This document shows positions 23,502 to 33,484 of a stretch of DNA of 64,000 nt, in pieces. Position numbers and translations under genes: made by a program. The notes under the pieces were generated by a model. The model was not told the origin of the DNA. It searched no databases and saw only the letters and a program-made list of their open reading frames with translations. The stretch lies in NCBI GenBank assembly GCA_021502835.1, contig JAKFGP010000019.1, forward strand, positions 1 through 64,000. The letters are read 5' to 3'. Position 1 is the stretch's first letter. Every line of letters begins with the position of its first letter. Source of the DNA: Streptomyces thinghirensis. GTDB taxonomy: Bacteria > Actinomycetota > Actinomycetia > Streptomycetales > Streptomycetaceae.

Positions 23502-23833
23502 GTGTCGCTCGACGCCTCCCGCATCGAACCCCGCCCCGAGCGGCTGACCGCTCACGAGGCGCGCCAGGCGTCTCGAACACGCCCGCAACACCCGCATGAC
23601 ACAGCTGCGGGCCCTCGGAGAGAGCGGCCAGGCGGACGACCAGCTGATGTCCGCGCAGAAGGCCGCTCATCGAGCGGGTGCTCAAGGAGATCGAGGAGGC
23701 CTTCGCCCGCATCGACGACGGCACCTACGGCGCCTGCCTGGGCTGAGTGCGCCACCGCCGTCCCGGGGGAGCGCCTGGAGATCCTCCCGTACCGCGGTAC
23801 TGCGTCGCCCGCCAGCGCCGCGCCGCCGTCTGA
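23502..23833 (+). CDS. TraR/DksA-like small zinc-finger protein
   Basis: About 110 residues. The helical hairpin (ARNTRMTQLRALGESGQADD, then ERVLKEIEEAFARIDDGTYG) and the C-terminal zinc finger place it in the TraR/DksA family, small proteins that can enter the RNA polymerase secondary channel. The finger reads TYGACLG and, after a break at 23745, ECATAVPGERLEILPYRRYC, then VARQRRAAV. The second half therefore looks like CX2R instead of CX2C, so the fourth ligand may be lost or misread. GTG 23502 is preceded by GAGAGAAGG. Frame breaks lie near 23575, 23670, 23745 and 23800. First gene of a short set with a second TraR-like gene and an MreB-like gene. Confidence 0.8.
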
Positions 23834-23891
23834 CCACCGTCCGTCCAGTCTTCGTCTCCCGCCCCGCCCGAGGGGTGAAGTGGGTGAAGTG

Positions 23892-24271
23892 GTGAACAAC
23901 CAGATCATCGGCGACCGCGACACGCGGCTGTCGCCCCTGTCGCCGGAGGACCTCGCCGTGCTCCGGGACAGCCTCCACGAGCAGCGGCTGTTCCGCGAGG
24001 AGCAGTTGCTTCAGATCGCGAACGTCCCGACCCGCACCGACGAGCCGGTCCGCGGCGGTCCGCCGCGCAGACCGAGGTGCGGGTCGAGCCTCGCGGCCTC
24101 CGCGCGCATGGTCCTCGCCGACGTGGAAGCGGCGCTCGAACGCATGGCCGAGGGCCGTTACGGCCCGCTGCCACCTGTGCCGGCGCCCCCATCGACCGCG
24201 AGCGACTGGTGATCGTGCCGCAGGCCCGCTACTGCGCTCGCTGCCAGCAGGTGCGGGAGGCCGGCCGATGA
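23892..24271 (+). CDS. Second TraR/DksA-like protein
   Basis: About 125 residues, beginning MNNQIIGDRDTRLSPLSPED. The family hairpin reads DLAVLRDSLHEQRLFREEQL and ARMVLADVEAALERMAEGRY. The finger YG(L)CHLCRRPIDRERLVIVP and ARYCARCQQ has all four Cys (CX2C...CX2C) once the break near 24175 is corrected. GTG 23892 follows GAGGGG. Its stop overlaps the ATG of the MreB-like gene by ATGA (24268-24271), so the two are coupled. It is a paralogue of the gene upstream, but the sequences have diverged widely outside the finger. Confidence 0.82.
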
Positions 24272-25116
24272 CCGTGGTCCGCCGGCCCCGGGCCGGCCTC
24301 GCCCGGCACCGGCCGTGGCCGATGTGCCGGCAGTGCAGCGGCGTCGCCCTCGACATGGGCAGCGCCCGTGCCCGCGCCTGGGTCTCCGGGCGCGGAATGA
24401 TCCTCGACGTGCCGACGGTGACCTTTCCCGGCGCCGGTGCGGTGTATCCCATCCAGCGCGGTTCCATCGTCGACACCCAGGGCACGGCCCGGATGCTCGA
24501 CCGGCTGCTCGGCCACCGCCTGCCCCGCTTCGCCCGTCCTCTGGTCGTGGTGACCGCGCCAGTGCTGGACGGGTTCGCCTACCGGACCGAGCCCGTACGG
24601 CCGTGGAGGTGCTGCGCCCGCGCGGTGTGCTGACCGTCCCCAGCGCGCGGGCCGTGGCCCTGGCGGCGGGCGCGGACCTGTCGCGGCCGCTGCTCGTGAT
24701 CGACATCGGCGCGCACCTCACCGAGGTGGTGCTCCTGAGTGGACGGCGCCGTCTTCGACGCGCGCCGCACCGCCGCTGGGTACGGGGGACATCGACGCAC
24801 GCGGCCCCGGCCGCGCGGGTCGCCGAGGCGGTGGTCGACATGACGACCTCGATGCTGCGGCAGGACGACACGTCCCTCACCGTCGACGCCCCCTGAGCCG
24901 GGCCCGCTGCTCGCGGGCGGGGGTGCCCTGCGCCCCGACATCACCTGCCACCTCACCGCCGGGCTGCACGCACCCCTGCGGACCGTTCCGGCACCGCACA
25001 CGGCCGCCGTCCGAGGCGCCGCCAAGTTCCTGGAAACCGCGCACACCCACCCGCCGACCGCGACCCCGGACTCACCGGACGAGCACCAGTACCGACCCGG
25101 GGCGCCCGGCCCCTGA
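24268..25116 (+). CDS. Short MreB-like actin-family protein
   Basis: About 280 residues, shorter than MreB (~340). The phosphate-1 loop is ALDMGSARARAWVSGRG, then LDVPTVTFPGAGAVYPIQRG and a connect-like segment VVVTAPVLDGFAYRTE, VPSARAVALAAGADLSRPLL. The phosphate-2 loop reads LLVIDIGAHLTEVVLL, where MreB has DIGGGTTE, so the glycine triplet is replaced. The adenosine motif is LLAGGGALRPDITCHL. The gene matches my memory of S. coelicolor SCO6166, a third, truncated MreB-like protein next to small TraR-like genes. The role may be in spore wall or sporulation-specific growth, but nucleotide binding and polymerisation are doubtful with the altered loop. Frame breaks lie near 24600, 24740 and 24890. 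Confidence 0.78.
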
Positions 25117-25809
25117 CGGCGGGGGGAGCCGCGCGGCCTCCCGGGCGCACCCCCGGGCTGCACCCAGGCTCACCCGTGCGGCCCACCCAGGCGCACCCGG
25201 GCGGCCCACCCAAGCGCACCCGTGCGGCCCGCCGAGGGCGCCCGTACGGATGCCCATGGGCACCAGTGCGGCCGCCGTTGGACGCCCGCCGCCCCACGAC
25301 GGACGCCATCGCGCCCCCCTGGCCGCTCGTACGCCGACGCCGACGCCGCCCCCGCAGCCCTGTCCGCGCTCCTGTCCGTCCCCCAGACCCCTGGTCCGTC
25401 GCCGTATCGACAACGGGCGCCCCGTCCACTCGCACGCCGACGCCGACGCCGCCCCGCAGCCCTGTTCGCGCTCCTGTCCGTCCCCCAGGCCCCTGGTCCG
25501 TCGACGTATCGACAACGGGCGCCCCGTCCACTCGCACGCCGACGCCGACCGCCGCCCCGCAGCCCTGTTCCCGCCCCTGCCCACACCCCCGACCCCACGT
25601 CCGTTCCCGTACGGCAACGGACCCTCCCCGACCGCCCGGGGCCGCCGCCCACCCGCCCGGCGCCGGCCGTACCGCCCACCCCGCCGCCCCCCTTACCCGA
25701 GCCCTCGCGTCATCGAGCGCCCCGAGCCCCACCCCCCGACCCGCCGTCGGTGCCGGACCGGCATCGACGGTGCCGTTCCGGCTGCCCCGACCCTGGAAGG
25801 AGGCGCACC
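25117..25809. repeat. Repeat-rich low-complexity intergenic region
   Basis: No convincing gene in these 693 bp; all six frames give Pro/Arg or Gly/Arg low-complexity translations. A 102-bp unit is repeated in tandem about 2.4 times (about 25328-25570); the marker GCGCTCCTGTCCGTC starts at 25366 and again at 25468. Near 25140-25230 there are shorter repeats of about 23 bp built on GCGGCCCACCCA and GCGCACCC. The tract lies between the MreB-like gene and the next gene on the same strand. Confidence 0.75.
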
Positions 25810-26449
25810 GTGGCCGGTGAGATACCGCGTGCTACACCCACCGCCCGACGTTCCCCGCCCCCGGACGACACCCGCACCTCCCTGCTGGCGGTGGCGGCGC
25901 AATCCCTGCGGCGCCGTACCGACCGGGCTGGAGGGGTGGGTGGCGCTCGGGATCCTGCTCGCCGTGCTGGTGGCGGCTCCGGCGGCGATGTTTCGCGGTC
26001 GGTGACACCGCCTATCGCCACTACCGGAGCACCGCCGAGCACGAGGTCCGGACCCGGGACCACCGCCCCGCCGTCCTCGTCCACGACGCCCCGCGCCACC
26101 CCGAGCCCGGGTCGGACGAGGCGAAGAAGACCAGGTATCCGGTCAAGGTCCGGTTCACCGGTCCGGACGGAACGGCGCGGACCGGGAGGACCGACGTCGA
26201 GCCGGGGCTGTCCGCGGACAGCACCGTTCTCGTCTGGGTGGACGCCGCGGGGAGATCACCGAGCCACCGCTGACCTCGGAGCAGATCCGCAGCCGCACGA
26301 TGGGCTGGGCGATCCTCGCCTCCCTGGGCGTCGTCCTCACCGGCCTCGCCGCCCACGCGGCCACCGCATTCGTGCTGCGACGGCGCAACCTCGCCGGGTG
26401 GGACGCCGCCTGGGCCGCCACCGCCCCGCGCTGGAGCAGGTCCCCGTGA
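25810..26449 (+). CDS. Rv1733c-like double-pass membrane protein
   Basis: About 212 residues. GTG 25810 (MAGEIPRATP) lies 7 bases after AAGGAGG. A first helix LEGWVALGILLAVLVAAPAA (residues ~45-65) and a second MGWAILASLGVVLTGLAAHA (residues ~165-185) bracket an extracytoplasmic section: DTAYRHYRSTAEHEVRTRDH and YPVKVRFTGPDGTARTGRTD, with TVLVWVDAAGEITEPPLTSE. This arrangement, ending in FVLRRRNLAGWDAAWAAT, is that of actinobacterial proteins related to M. tuberculosis Rv1733c, whose function is unknown. Frame breaks lie near 25925, 26005 and 26250. It ends 8 bp from the convergent TPR-like gene. Confidence 0.75.
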
Positions 26450-26457
26450 ACCGACGG

Positions 26458-27251
26458 TCACGCCGTCGCCGCGTCCGCGGCCGGCGGGGCCAGCTGCCGC
26501 GCCAGCCACGTCGGCACACCGCCCAGCAGCCGGAACAGCCGCCGCGCCTCCTCCCGCAACCGCGACGCCTCCGGCTCCGACCCGCGTCCGCGAGCGAGGC
26601 CAGCGCGGGGGGCCGTACCGACCAGGTAGCCCAGCTCCTCGCGGATGCGCAACGACTCGGCGAAACCGTGCCGGGCCTCGGCCAACTCGCCTTCCCGCAG
26701 GGCGAGTCCGGCCAGGTGCCGCCAGGTGAAGGACTGGAGCAGCGGGTCGGCGTGCGCGGTGGCGCCGGCGTGGGCGCGCCAGGTACGCCGCTCCGGGCCG
26801 CCTGCGGTGAGCGGGTGAGGTTCTCCGCGAGCAGCCCGCGCCGGAAGTCCAGCAGCGCCCGTCCCTCCGCCCCCGGCGCGATCAGCGCCGCCGCCGCCCG
26901 GCCCAGCGCGGCCCGCGCCTCGTCGGACCGGTCGCGCACCCCGTGCACCGTGGCGGCGTACGCGAGTTGCCCGCGTTCACAGGCCGACGGCCCCGCGCTC
27001 GTCGTCGCTGTGGGCCAGCGCCTCGGCGGTGCGCAGCGCGTCCTCGGCCTCCGCCCAGCCCTGCTCGGTGTACAGACACCGCTCCACCAGCAGCGCGGTC
27101 CGCTGCAAGGCGGTGGCGCGGTGACTGGCTCCAGCAGGGCCACCGCGTCGGCCCAGCAGGCGCGCGAGCGCAACCGCCACACGGCGGTCTGGAGCGGATC
27201 GTCACCTTCGGTCGTTCCCCAACCAGAACCAGCCATGGCGGAATGCGCCAC
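26458..27251 (-). CDS. TPR-like hypothetical protein
   Basis: About 262 residues of alpha-helical repeats: LLVERCLYTEQGWAEAEDAL, RTAEALAHSDDERGAVGL, EARAALGRAAAALIAPGAEG, LREGELAEARHGFAESLRIR and REEARRLFRLLGGVPTWLAR. The spacing of Ala, Leu and Tyr suggests tetratricopeptide repeats, so a scaffold or regulator role is possible. GTG 27251 is preferred over ATG 27236 because GGGAGGG lies just upstream. Frame breaks lie near 27130, 26985, 26815, 26720 and 26600. No partner is evident. Confidence 0.65.
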
Positions 27252-27408
27252 GTTGCCCTCCCCTAGCACGCCATCGAGCTCGAGTGGTGGCCGCATCTCA
27301 GCACGGATCCGGCGGCCCGGCCAAGGGGATGGGTGAAACTTTTCACAAAGTGGGGACTTCCCGGTCCGGAGGTTTGGGGGCGTCCGGGCCTTCCCGCGCC
27401 CCCGCGGC

Positions 27409-29146
27409 TCAGCTCATCCGCAGTGCCAGGAAGAAATCCAGCTTGTCCTCCAGGCGCGACAGGTCACGCCGCCCGTCAACTGCTCCTCGATCCGCCCCGA
27501 CGCGGTAGCGCAGCGTGTTGACGTGCAGGTGGAGGCGGCTCGCGCAGCGCGTCCAGGGAGCCGTCGCTGTCGAGGAACGCCTCCAGCGTCGGGATCAGCT
27601 CGGCGCGATGGCGGCGGTCGTAGTCCCGCAGCGGGTCCAGCAGCCGGGCGGTGAAGGCCCGGCGGACGTCGTCGGGGACGAAGGGGAGGAGGAGGACGTG
27701 CGAGGCCAGGTTCCTGGTGGCCGGCCGCGCACACCCGTCCGGGGCGCGCGGCGGCCACGCGCCGCGCGTGCCGGGCCTCCTCCAGCGCCGCGCAGCCCCT
27801 CCGCCGAGTGCACGGCCGCGCTGACGCCGAGCGTGACCCGCCCGTCGCCGTCCAGTCCGCGGCAGCGGCTCCCGTACGGACTCCAGCAGCGCGTCCGCGA
27901 GGATGCCGGTCTCCGGAGCCGTCGTGCTCGCTGGAGACCGCCGGCAGCGGTACGAGGGCGACGGCCTCGTCGCCGGTGTGCGCCACGGCGATGCGGTCGG
28001 ACTGCTCGGGGCCCGTGGCGAGCGGGTCGACGAGGATCTCCCTCCAGCAGGGTCTGGGCGACCGGGCCGGTCTCCGCCGAGCCGTCCTCCCACTCGACGC
28101 GGGCCACGACGACCTGCCGATCGGGGAGCCGCGCCGAGGCCCGGCAGCAGCACCGGCGCCGCCACCCGCAGGCGGGCCGCGATCTCGGCGGGCGCGGCGC
28201 CCGTCTGCACCAGTTCCAGGACCTCCTGGGCGAGCCGCCGCCGCACCGTGCGCGCCGCGTCCCGCCGGTCCCGCTCGACCGCGATCAGCTGCGTGACGCC
28301 GTAGAGCAGGTCGAGCCGCTCCTCGGCCCAGTCCCCGGCGTCCGCCTCCACGACCAGCAGCCAGTCGGACAGCACCATCTCGCGCACGTCCCGGGCGGCG
28401 CCCGCGGCTCTGCGGGGCACGCGCGCCGCCGCGCACCGGGAAGAGGCTGTACGTCGTGCCGCCCAGCGGCACCCGGTGTGGCGCGCGCCGGCCCGTGCGG
28501 GGTGGCCGCGAGGTGATCCGCCGCCAGCTTCGCGCACAGCTCGGCGGAGAGCGCGGGAGCCGCGTCCTTCGGGCCGGCGACCGGCCGCCCCGTCGGGGAG
28601 AGCACCCGCAGGCCCGCAGGTCCAGGTCGGAGCCGAGCAGGTCCAGCACCACGTCGGGACCGCCGCCCGCCGGGCCGGAGGTCATCATCCGGCGGTGCCG
28701 GTCCACCACGGCCGCGAGGTCCCCGGCCCGCTCGCCGGACACCTGGCGGACGACGTGCTCGGTGATGGTCGCGAAGGCGACCGACTCGTTCACCGCGAAC
28801 AGCGGCAGACGGTGCCGCACGCACGCCGCCAGCAGGTCCTCCGGCACGCTCCCCAGCTCCGCCTCACCGGCGGCCAGCGCGGCCACCCCCGGCCTGCACC
28901 AGGAGGCGGACGAACGGCTCGAGGTCGTCGGCGTCCCGGCTGCCAGGCCGGGCCGGTGAGGACCAGCTCCCCGCCCGAGAGGTAGCGGCTCGGGTCCCGC
29001 AGGTCGGTGGTCATCACGCCCCGGACGGAGCGGTCCAGCTCGTCCTCGCCGCCGAGCAGCTCGAGGCCCAGCGCCGTCGGTGTCCAGCAGTGCGCGCAGC
29101 CCATTCTCGTCGCCGCCGATCTTTGTCTCGAAGTGTTCCAGGTCAT
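27409..29146 (-). CDS. PucR family transcriptional regulator
   Basis: Regulator of ~575 residues for purine catabolism. The N-terminal PucR domain reads GLELLGGEDELDRSVRGVMT, DLRDPSRYLSGGELVLTG and AGEAELGSVPEDLLAACVRH, followed by FAVNESVAFATITEHVVRQV. The central GGDEF-like CdaR part has VVVARVEWEDGSAETGPVAQ. The C-terminal HTH_30 is partly read: LLDPLRDYDRRHRAELIPTL, EAFLDSDGSLDAL and NTLRYRVGRIEELTG-like. It ends LALRMS at 27409. The start is unclear; ATG 29146 is the first start codon, but the family beginning (LRALLDTD) is in another frame at ~29105. About ten frame breaks. It is divergent from the xanthine dehydrogenase genes, and the 258-bp gap must contain their control region. Confidence 0.85.
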
Positions 29147-29404
29147 GCGGTCGTGCCGCCCGATTTCCGGAGGGACCAGGAGGAAAGCAAGGGGGTTACT
29201 GAGGGCCTCCTTTCATACGAATCTACAAGATGCCCGCCCTGGCCAGCCAACTCCTTCATGGTTTCTGCGACTGACCCTGGTGGAGCACCGGGCGGTGTAC
29301 TGATGTCACTCCACGTGAACAGCACATGAACGAGCCTGGCCCGCCGCACACGGATTGGCTCAATCTGTACGACTCACCAGACGAAGACGAAGAGAGAGCC
29401 GGTC

Positions 29405-30300
29405 ATGGACTTCCTTCGCCCCGCCAGCTGGGAGGAGGCGCTCGCCGCGAAGGCCGAGCACCCCACCGCTGTGCCGATTGCGGGTGGCACCGACGTGATG
29501 GTCGAGATCAACCCCGACCACCGCCGGCCCGAGTACCTCATGGACCTGAACCGCATCGGTGACCTCTCCGAATGGGAGGTCGGCGAGGACTCCGCACGGC
29601 TCGGTGCCTCCGTGCCCTACACCGGGATCATGGAGAACCTGAGCACCGAGCTGCCGGGTCTCGCCCTCGCCTCGCACACGGTCGCCTCCCCGCAGATCCG
29701 TAACCGCGGCGGCGTGGGCGGGAACCTCGGCACCGCCTCCCCGGCGGGCGACGCCCACCCGGCGCTGCTCGCCGCCGGCGCGGAGGTCGAGGTCGAGTCG
29801 GTACGCGGCAAGCGACTGATCCCGATCGACGAGTTCTACACGGGCGTGAAGCGCAACGCGATGGAGCCCGACGAGCTGATCCGCGCCGTGCACGTCAAGA
29901 AGGCCGACGGGCCGCAGCAGTTCTCCAAGGTCGGCACCCGCAACGCCATGGTCATCGCCGTGTGCGCCTTCGGTCTCGCGCTGCACCCCGAGACCCGTAC
30001 CGTCCCGCACCGGCATCGGCTCGGCCGCGCCCACGCCCGTCCGGGCCAAGGCCGCCGAGGAGTTCCTGAACGCGGCGCTCGCGGAGGGCGGCTTCTGGGA
30101 CAACGGAAAGATCATCACGCCGTCGGTGGCCAAGCAGTTCGCGGACCTGTGCTCCGCCGCCTGCAACCCGATCGACGACGTCGGGGGCACCGCGAGCTAC
30201 CGCCGCCACGCGGTCGGCGTCATGGCCCGCCGGACGCTCACCTGGACCTGGGAGTCGTACCGCGGCGCCCGCCACACCGAGGAGGAGCCGCGTATATGCG
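29405..30300 (+). CDS. Xanthine dehydrogenase, FAD-binding subunit
   Basis: Medium subunit of a molybdenum hydroxylase that oxidises hypoxanthine/xanthine. The FAD signature is PTAVPIAGGTDVMVEINPDH (residues ~20-40) and RNRGGVGGNLGTASPAGDAH (about 100-120). CO dehydrogenase flavoprotein C-terminal features follow a break near 30005: RTGIGSAAPTPVRAKAAEEF and ASYRRHAVGVMARRTL. About 297 residues. ATG 29405 follows GAGAGAGCC. The stop cannot be placed exactly; it should fall at ~30290-30300, next to the ATG of the iron-sulfur subunit. Confidence 0.9.
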
Positions 30301-30892
30301 TGTCAACTTCACTGTCAACGGACGTCCGCAGGAAGCCGACGACGTGTGGGAGGGCGAGTCCCTGCTGTACGTGCTGCGCGAGCGGATGGGGCTGCCCGGC
30401 TCCAAGAACGCCTGCGAGCAGGGCGAGTGCGGCTCCCTGCACGGTCCGTCTGGACGGCGTTCCGGTGTGCTCCTGCCTGGTCGCGGCCGGTCAGGCGCAG
30501 GGCCGCGAGGTCGTCACCGTCGAGGGCCTGGCCGACTTCGCCAAGGAGCGCGCCGAGGGGCTGCGCCACCGGCGCCTGCGGCAGCGGCGCCGCCAAGGGC
30601 ACCACGCTCGACGAGGCCAAGCGGTGGCAGGCCCAGGGCAACCGACTCCCAGACCGGCGAGGGCGCCGAACTGGCCCCGATCCAGCAGGCGTTCATCGAC
30701 GCCGGCGCCGTCCAGTGCGGCTTCTGCACGCCCGGCCTGCTGGTCGCCGCCGACGAGATGCTGGAGCGCAACCCGAACCCGACCGACGCGGACATCCGCG
30801 AGGCGCTGTCGGGCAACCTGTGCCGCTGCACGGCTACGAGAAGATCATGGACGCGGTCCGCCTGGCCGCGGCCCGCCAGTCCGGGGGTCTGA
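30296..30892 (+). CDS. Xanthine dehydrogenase, 2x(2Fe-2S) subunit
   Basis: Small subunit of ~198 residues carrying two 2Fe-2S clusters. The plant-ferredoxin-type site is LPGSKNACEQGECGSC (CX4CX2C), followed by the fourth ligand in PVCSCLVAA. The second, helical-bundle site has GAVQCGFCTPGLLVAADEML (CX2C) and LSGNLCRCTGYEKIMDAVRL (CXC). ATG 30296 follows GAGGAGGAG. An insertion of ~30 residues between the domains (GSGAAKGTTLDEAKRWQAQG) is longer than in CoxS-type subunits. Frame breaks lie near 30440, 30580, 30640 and 30835. Stop 2 bases before the next ATG. Confidence 0.9.
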   Translation: MRVNFTVNGRPQEADDVWEGESLLYVLRERMGLPGSKNACEQGECGSLHGPSGRRSGVLLPGRGRSGAGPRGRHRRGPGRLRQGARRGAAPPAPAAAAPPRAPRSTRPSGGRPRATDSQTGEGAELAPIQQAFIDAGAVQCGFCTPGLLVAADEMLERNPNPTDADIREALSGNLCRCTATRRSWTRSAWPRPASPGV

Positions 30893-30894
30893 AC

Positions 30895-33285
30895 ATGGCT
30901 GCCACCGGCGCACCCACCAAAATCACCCAGGGGTCCCAGACCAAGGGCGGCATCGGCGAGTCCACGCTCCGCCCGGACGGCACCCTCGAGGTCACCGGCG
31001 AGTTCGCCTACTCGTCCGACATGTGGCACGAGGACATGCTCTGGGGCCAGCTCCTGCGCTCCCCGGTCGCGCACGCCGAGATCGTCTCCATCGACACCGG
31101 CGAGGCCCTCGCGATGGCGGGGTGTCTACGCCGTCATGACCTACGACGACCTGCCGACCGAGGTGCGCAACTACGGCCTGGAGATCCAGGACACCCCGGT
31201 CCTCGCCCACGGCGAGGTCCGCCCACCACGGGGAGCCGGTCGCGCTCGTCGCCGCCGACCACCCGGAGACCGCGCGCCGCGCCGCCGCCAAGATCAAGGT
31301 GGAGTACCGGGAGCTGCCCGTCATCACCGACGAGGGCCTCCGCGACCGCCCCCGACGCGATCCTGGTCCACGAGGGGCCGCGACGACCACCACATCGGCC
31401 ACGTCCCGCACCCCAACATCGTGCACCGCCAGCCGATCGTCCGCGGCGACGCCGACGGGGCCGCCAAGCGGGCCGACGGTGATCGTCAAGGGCGAGTACT
31501 ACTTCGGCATGCAGGACCAGGCGTTCCTCGGCCCCGAGTCCGGCCTCGCGGTGCCGTCCGAGGACGGCGGCGTCGAGCTGTACGTCGCCACCCAGTGGCT
31601 GCACTCCGACCTGAAGCAGATCCCCTGGTCCTCGGCCTGCCCGAGGACAAGGTGCGGATGACGCTCTCCGGCGTCGGCGGCGCGTTCGGCGGCCGCGAGG
31701 ACCTGTCGATGCAGATCCACGCCTGCCTGCTGGCGATGCGCACCGGCAAGCCCGTCAAGATCGTCTACAACCGCTTCGAGTCCTTCTTCGGCCACGTGCA
31801 CCGCCACCCGGCGCGGCTGTACTACGAGCACGGCGCCACCAAGGACGGCAAGCTCACGCACATGAAGTGCCGGATCGTCCTGGACGGCGGCGCCTACGCC
31901 TCCGCCTCCCCGGCGGTCGTCGGCAACGCCTCCTCGCTGTCGGTCGGCCCGTACGTGATCGACGACGTGGACATCGAGGCCATCGCCCTCTACTCCAACA
32001 ACCCGCCCTGCGGCGCGATGCGCGGCTTCGGCGCGGTCCAGGCGTGCTTCGCCTACGAGGCGCAGATGGACAAGGTGGCCGGGAACTCGGCATGGACCCG
32101 GTGGAGTTCCGCCGGATCAACGCCATGGAGCAGGGCACGATCATGCCGACCGGGCAGCCGGTCGACTCCCCGGCCCCGGTCGCCGAACTGCTGCGCCGCG
32201 TCAAGGCGATGCCGCTGCCGCCGGAGCGCCAGTGGGGAGTCCAGCGAGGGCGCCGACGTGCGGCAGTTGCCCGGCGGCCTGTCCAACACCACGCACGGCG
32301 AGGGCGTCGTCCGCGGCGTCGGCTACGCGGTCGGCATCAAGAACGTCCGGCTTCTCCGGGGGCCCCGACGACTACTCCACCGCCAAGGTCCGCATGGAGG
32401 TCGTCGGCGGCGAGCCGGTGGCCACCGTGCACACGGCCATGGCGGAGGTCGGCCAGGGCGGCGTCACCGTCCACGCGCAGATCGCCCGCACCGAGCTGGG
32501 CGTCACCCAGGTGACCATCCACCCGGCGGACACCCAGGTGGGCTCGGCCGGCTCCACCTCGGCCTCCCGGCAGACGTACGTCACCGGCGGTGCCGTGAAG
32601 AACGCCTGTGAGCTGGTGCGCGAGGAGGTCCTGGAGATCGGCCGCCGCAAGTTCGGCTCCTACCACCCGGCCTGGGCGACCGCCGAACTCCTCCTGGAGG
32701 GCGGCAAGGTCGTCACCGACGGCGGCGAGGTCCTGGGCGACCTGGTCGACGTGCTGGAGGGCGAGGCCGTCGAGGTCGAGGAGGAGTGGCGGCACCGGCC
32801 GACCGAGGCCTTCGACCTGCGCACCGGCCAGGGCAACGGCGACCGTCCAGTACTCCTTCGCCGCGCACCGCGCCGTCGTCGAGGTCGACACCGAACTCGG
32901 CCTGGTCAAGGTCATCGAACTGGCCTGCGCCCGGGACGTCGGCAAGGCGCTCAACCCACTCTCCGTCATCGGGCAGATCCAGGGCGGCACCATCCAGGGC
33001 ATGGGCATCGCGGTGATGGGAGGAGATCGTCGTCGATCCCAAGACCGCGAGGTCAGAACCCCTCCTTCACGGACTACCTGCTCCCCACGATCCTCGACAC
33101 GCCGACCATCCCGGTCGACGTACTCGAACTCGCCGACGACCACGCCCTCTACGGGCTGCGCGGCATCGGCGAGGGCACCCACCCTGTCGTCGACTCCGGC
33201 GGTCCCCGCGGCCGTCCGGAACGCGACCGGGCTGAAGCTCGACCGCACGCCGGTACGACCGGAGCATCTGACCGGTACGGCGTAA
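30895..33285 (+). CDS. Xanthine dehydrogenase, molybdopterin subunit
   Basis: Catalytic large subunit of ~795 residues binding the molybdenum cofactor. The N-terminal a/b hammerhead domain reads GEFAYSSDMWHEDMLWGQLL and RSPVAHAEIVSIDTGEALAM. The Mo-binding part has SGVGGAFGGREDLSMQIHAC, PPCGAMRGFGAVQACFAYEA (the substrate-orienting Arg is in this loop), AEVGQGGVTVHAQIARTELG and GSTSASRQTYVTGGAVKNAC. Near the C-terminus, LRGIGEGTHPVVDSG contains the Glu that acts as general base in this family. ATG 30895 is coupled to the upstream subunit. About ten frame breaks. Together with PucR, the permease and XdhC this strongly indicates a purine hydroxylase. Confidence 0.92.
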
Positions 33286-33484
33286 CAGACCTCCGGGCGG
33301 CGCACGGAACGTCACACACTCCGCGCCGTCCGAGTACAGCCCAAGTCCCGCTCCGCTCGCGGTGCTTGAAATACCACCACACATGCGTTCGTCTCGGGCC
33401 GTCCCCCGGGTCGTGCATATCCCAAATCCCGCGACCGCCCCAGCGGCCGACCGGGTGCACCTATGAACCTTGGGAGACGGCCCC

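Noticed and set aside
25328..25570. Possible CRISPR array
   Set aside because: The copies are directly adjacent 102-bp units with no short palindromic repeat or unique spacers, and no cas genes are present.
24953..25732. Gly-rich minus-strand protein with VDGAPVVDT repeats
   Set aside because: It is a low-complexity reading of the 102-bp repeats without family similarity, and the frame stays open only because of GC content.
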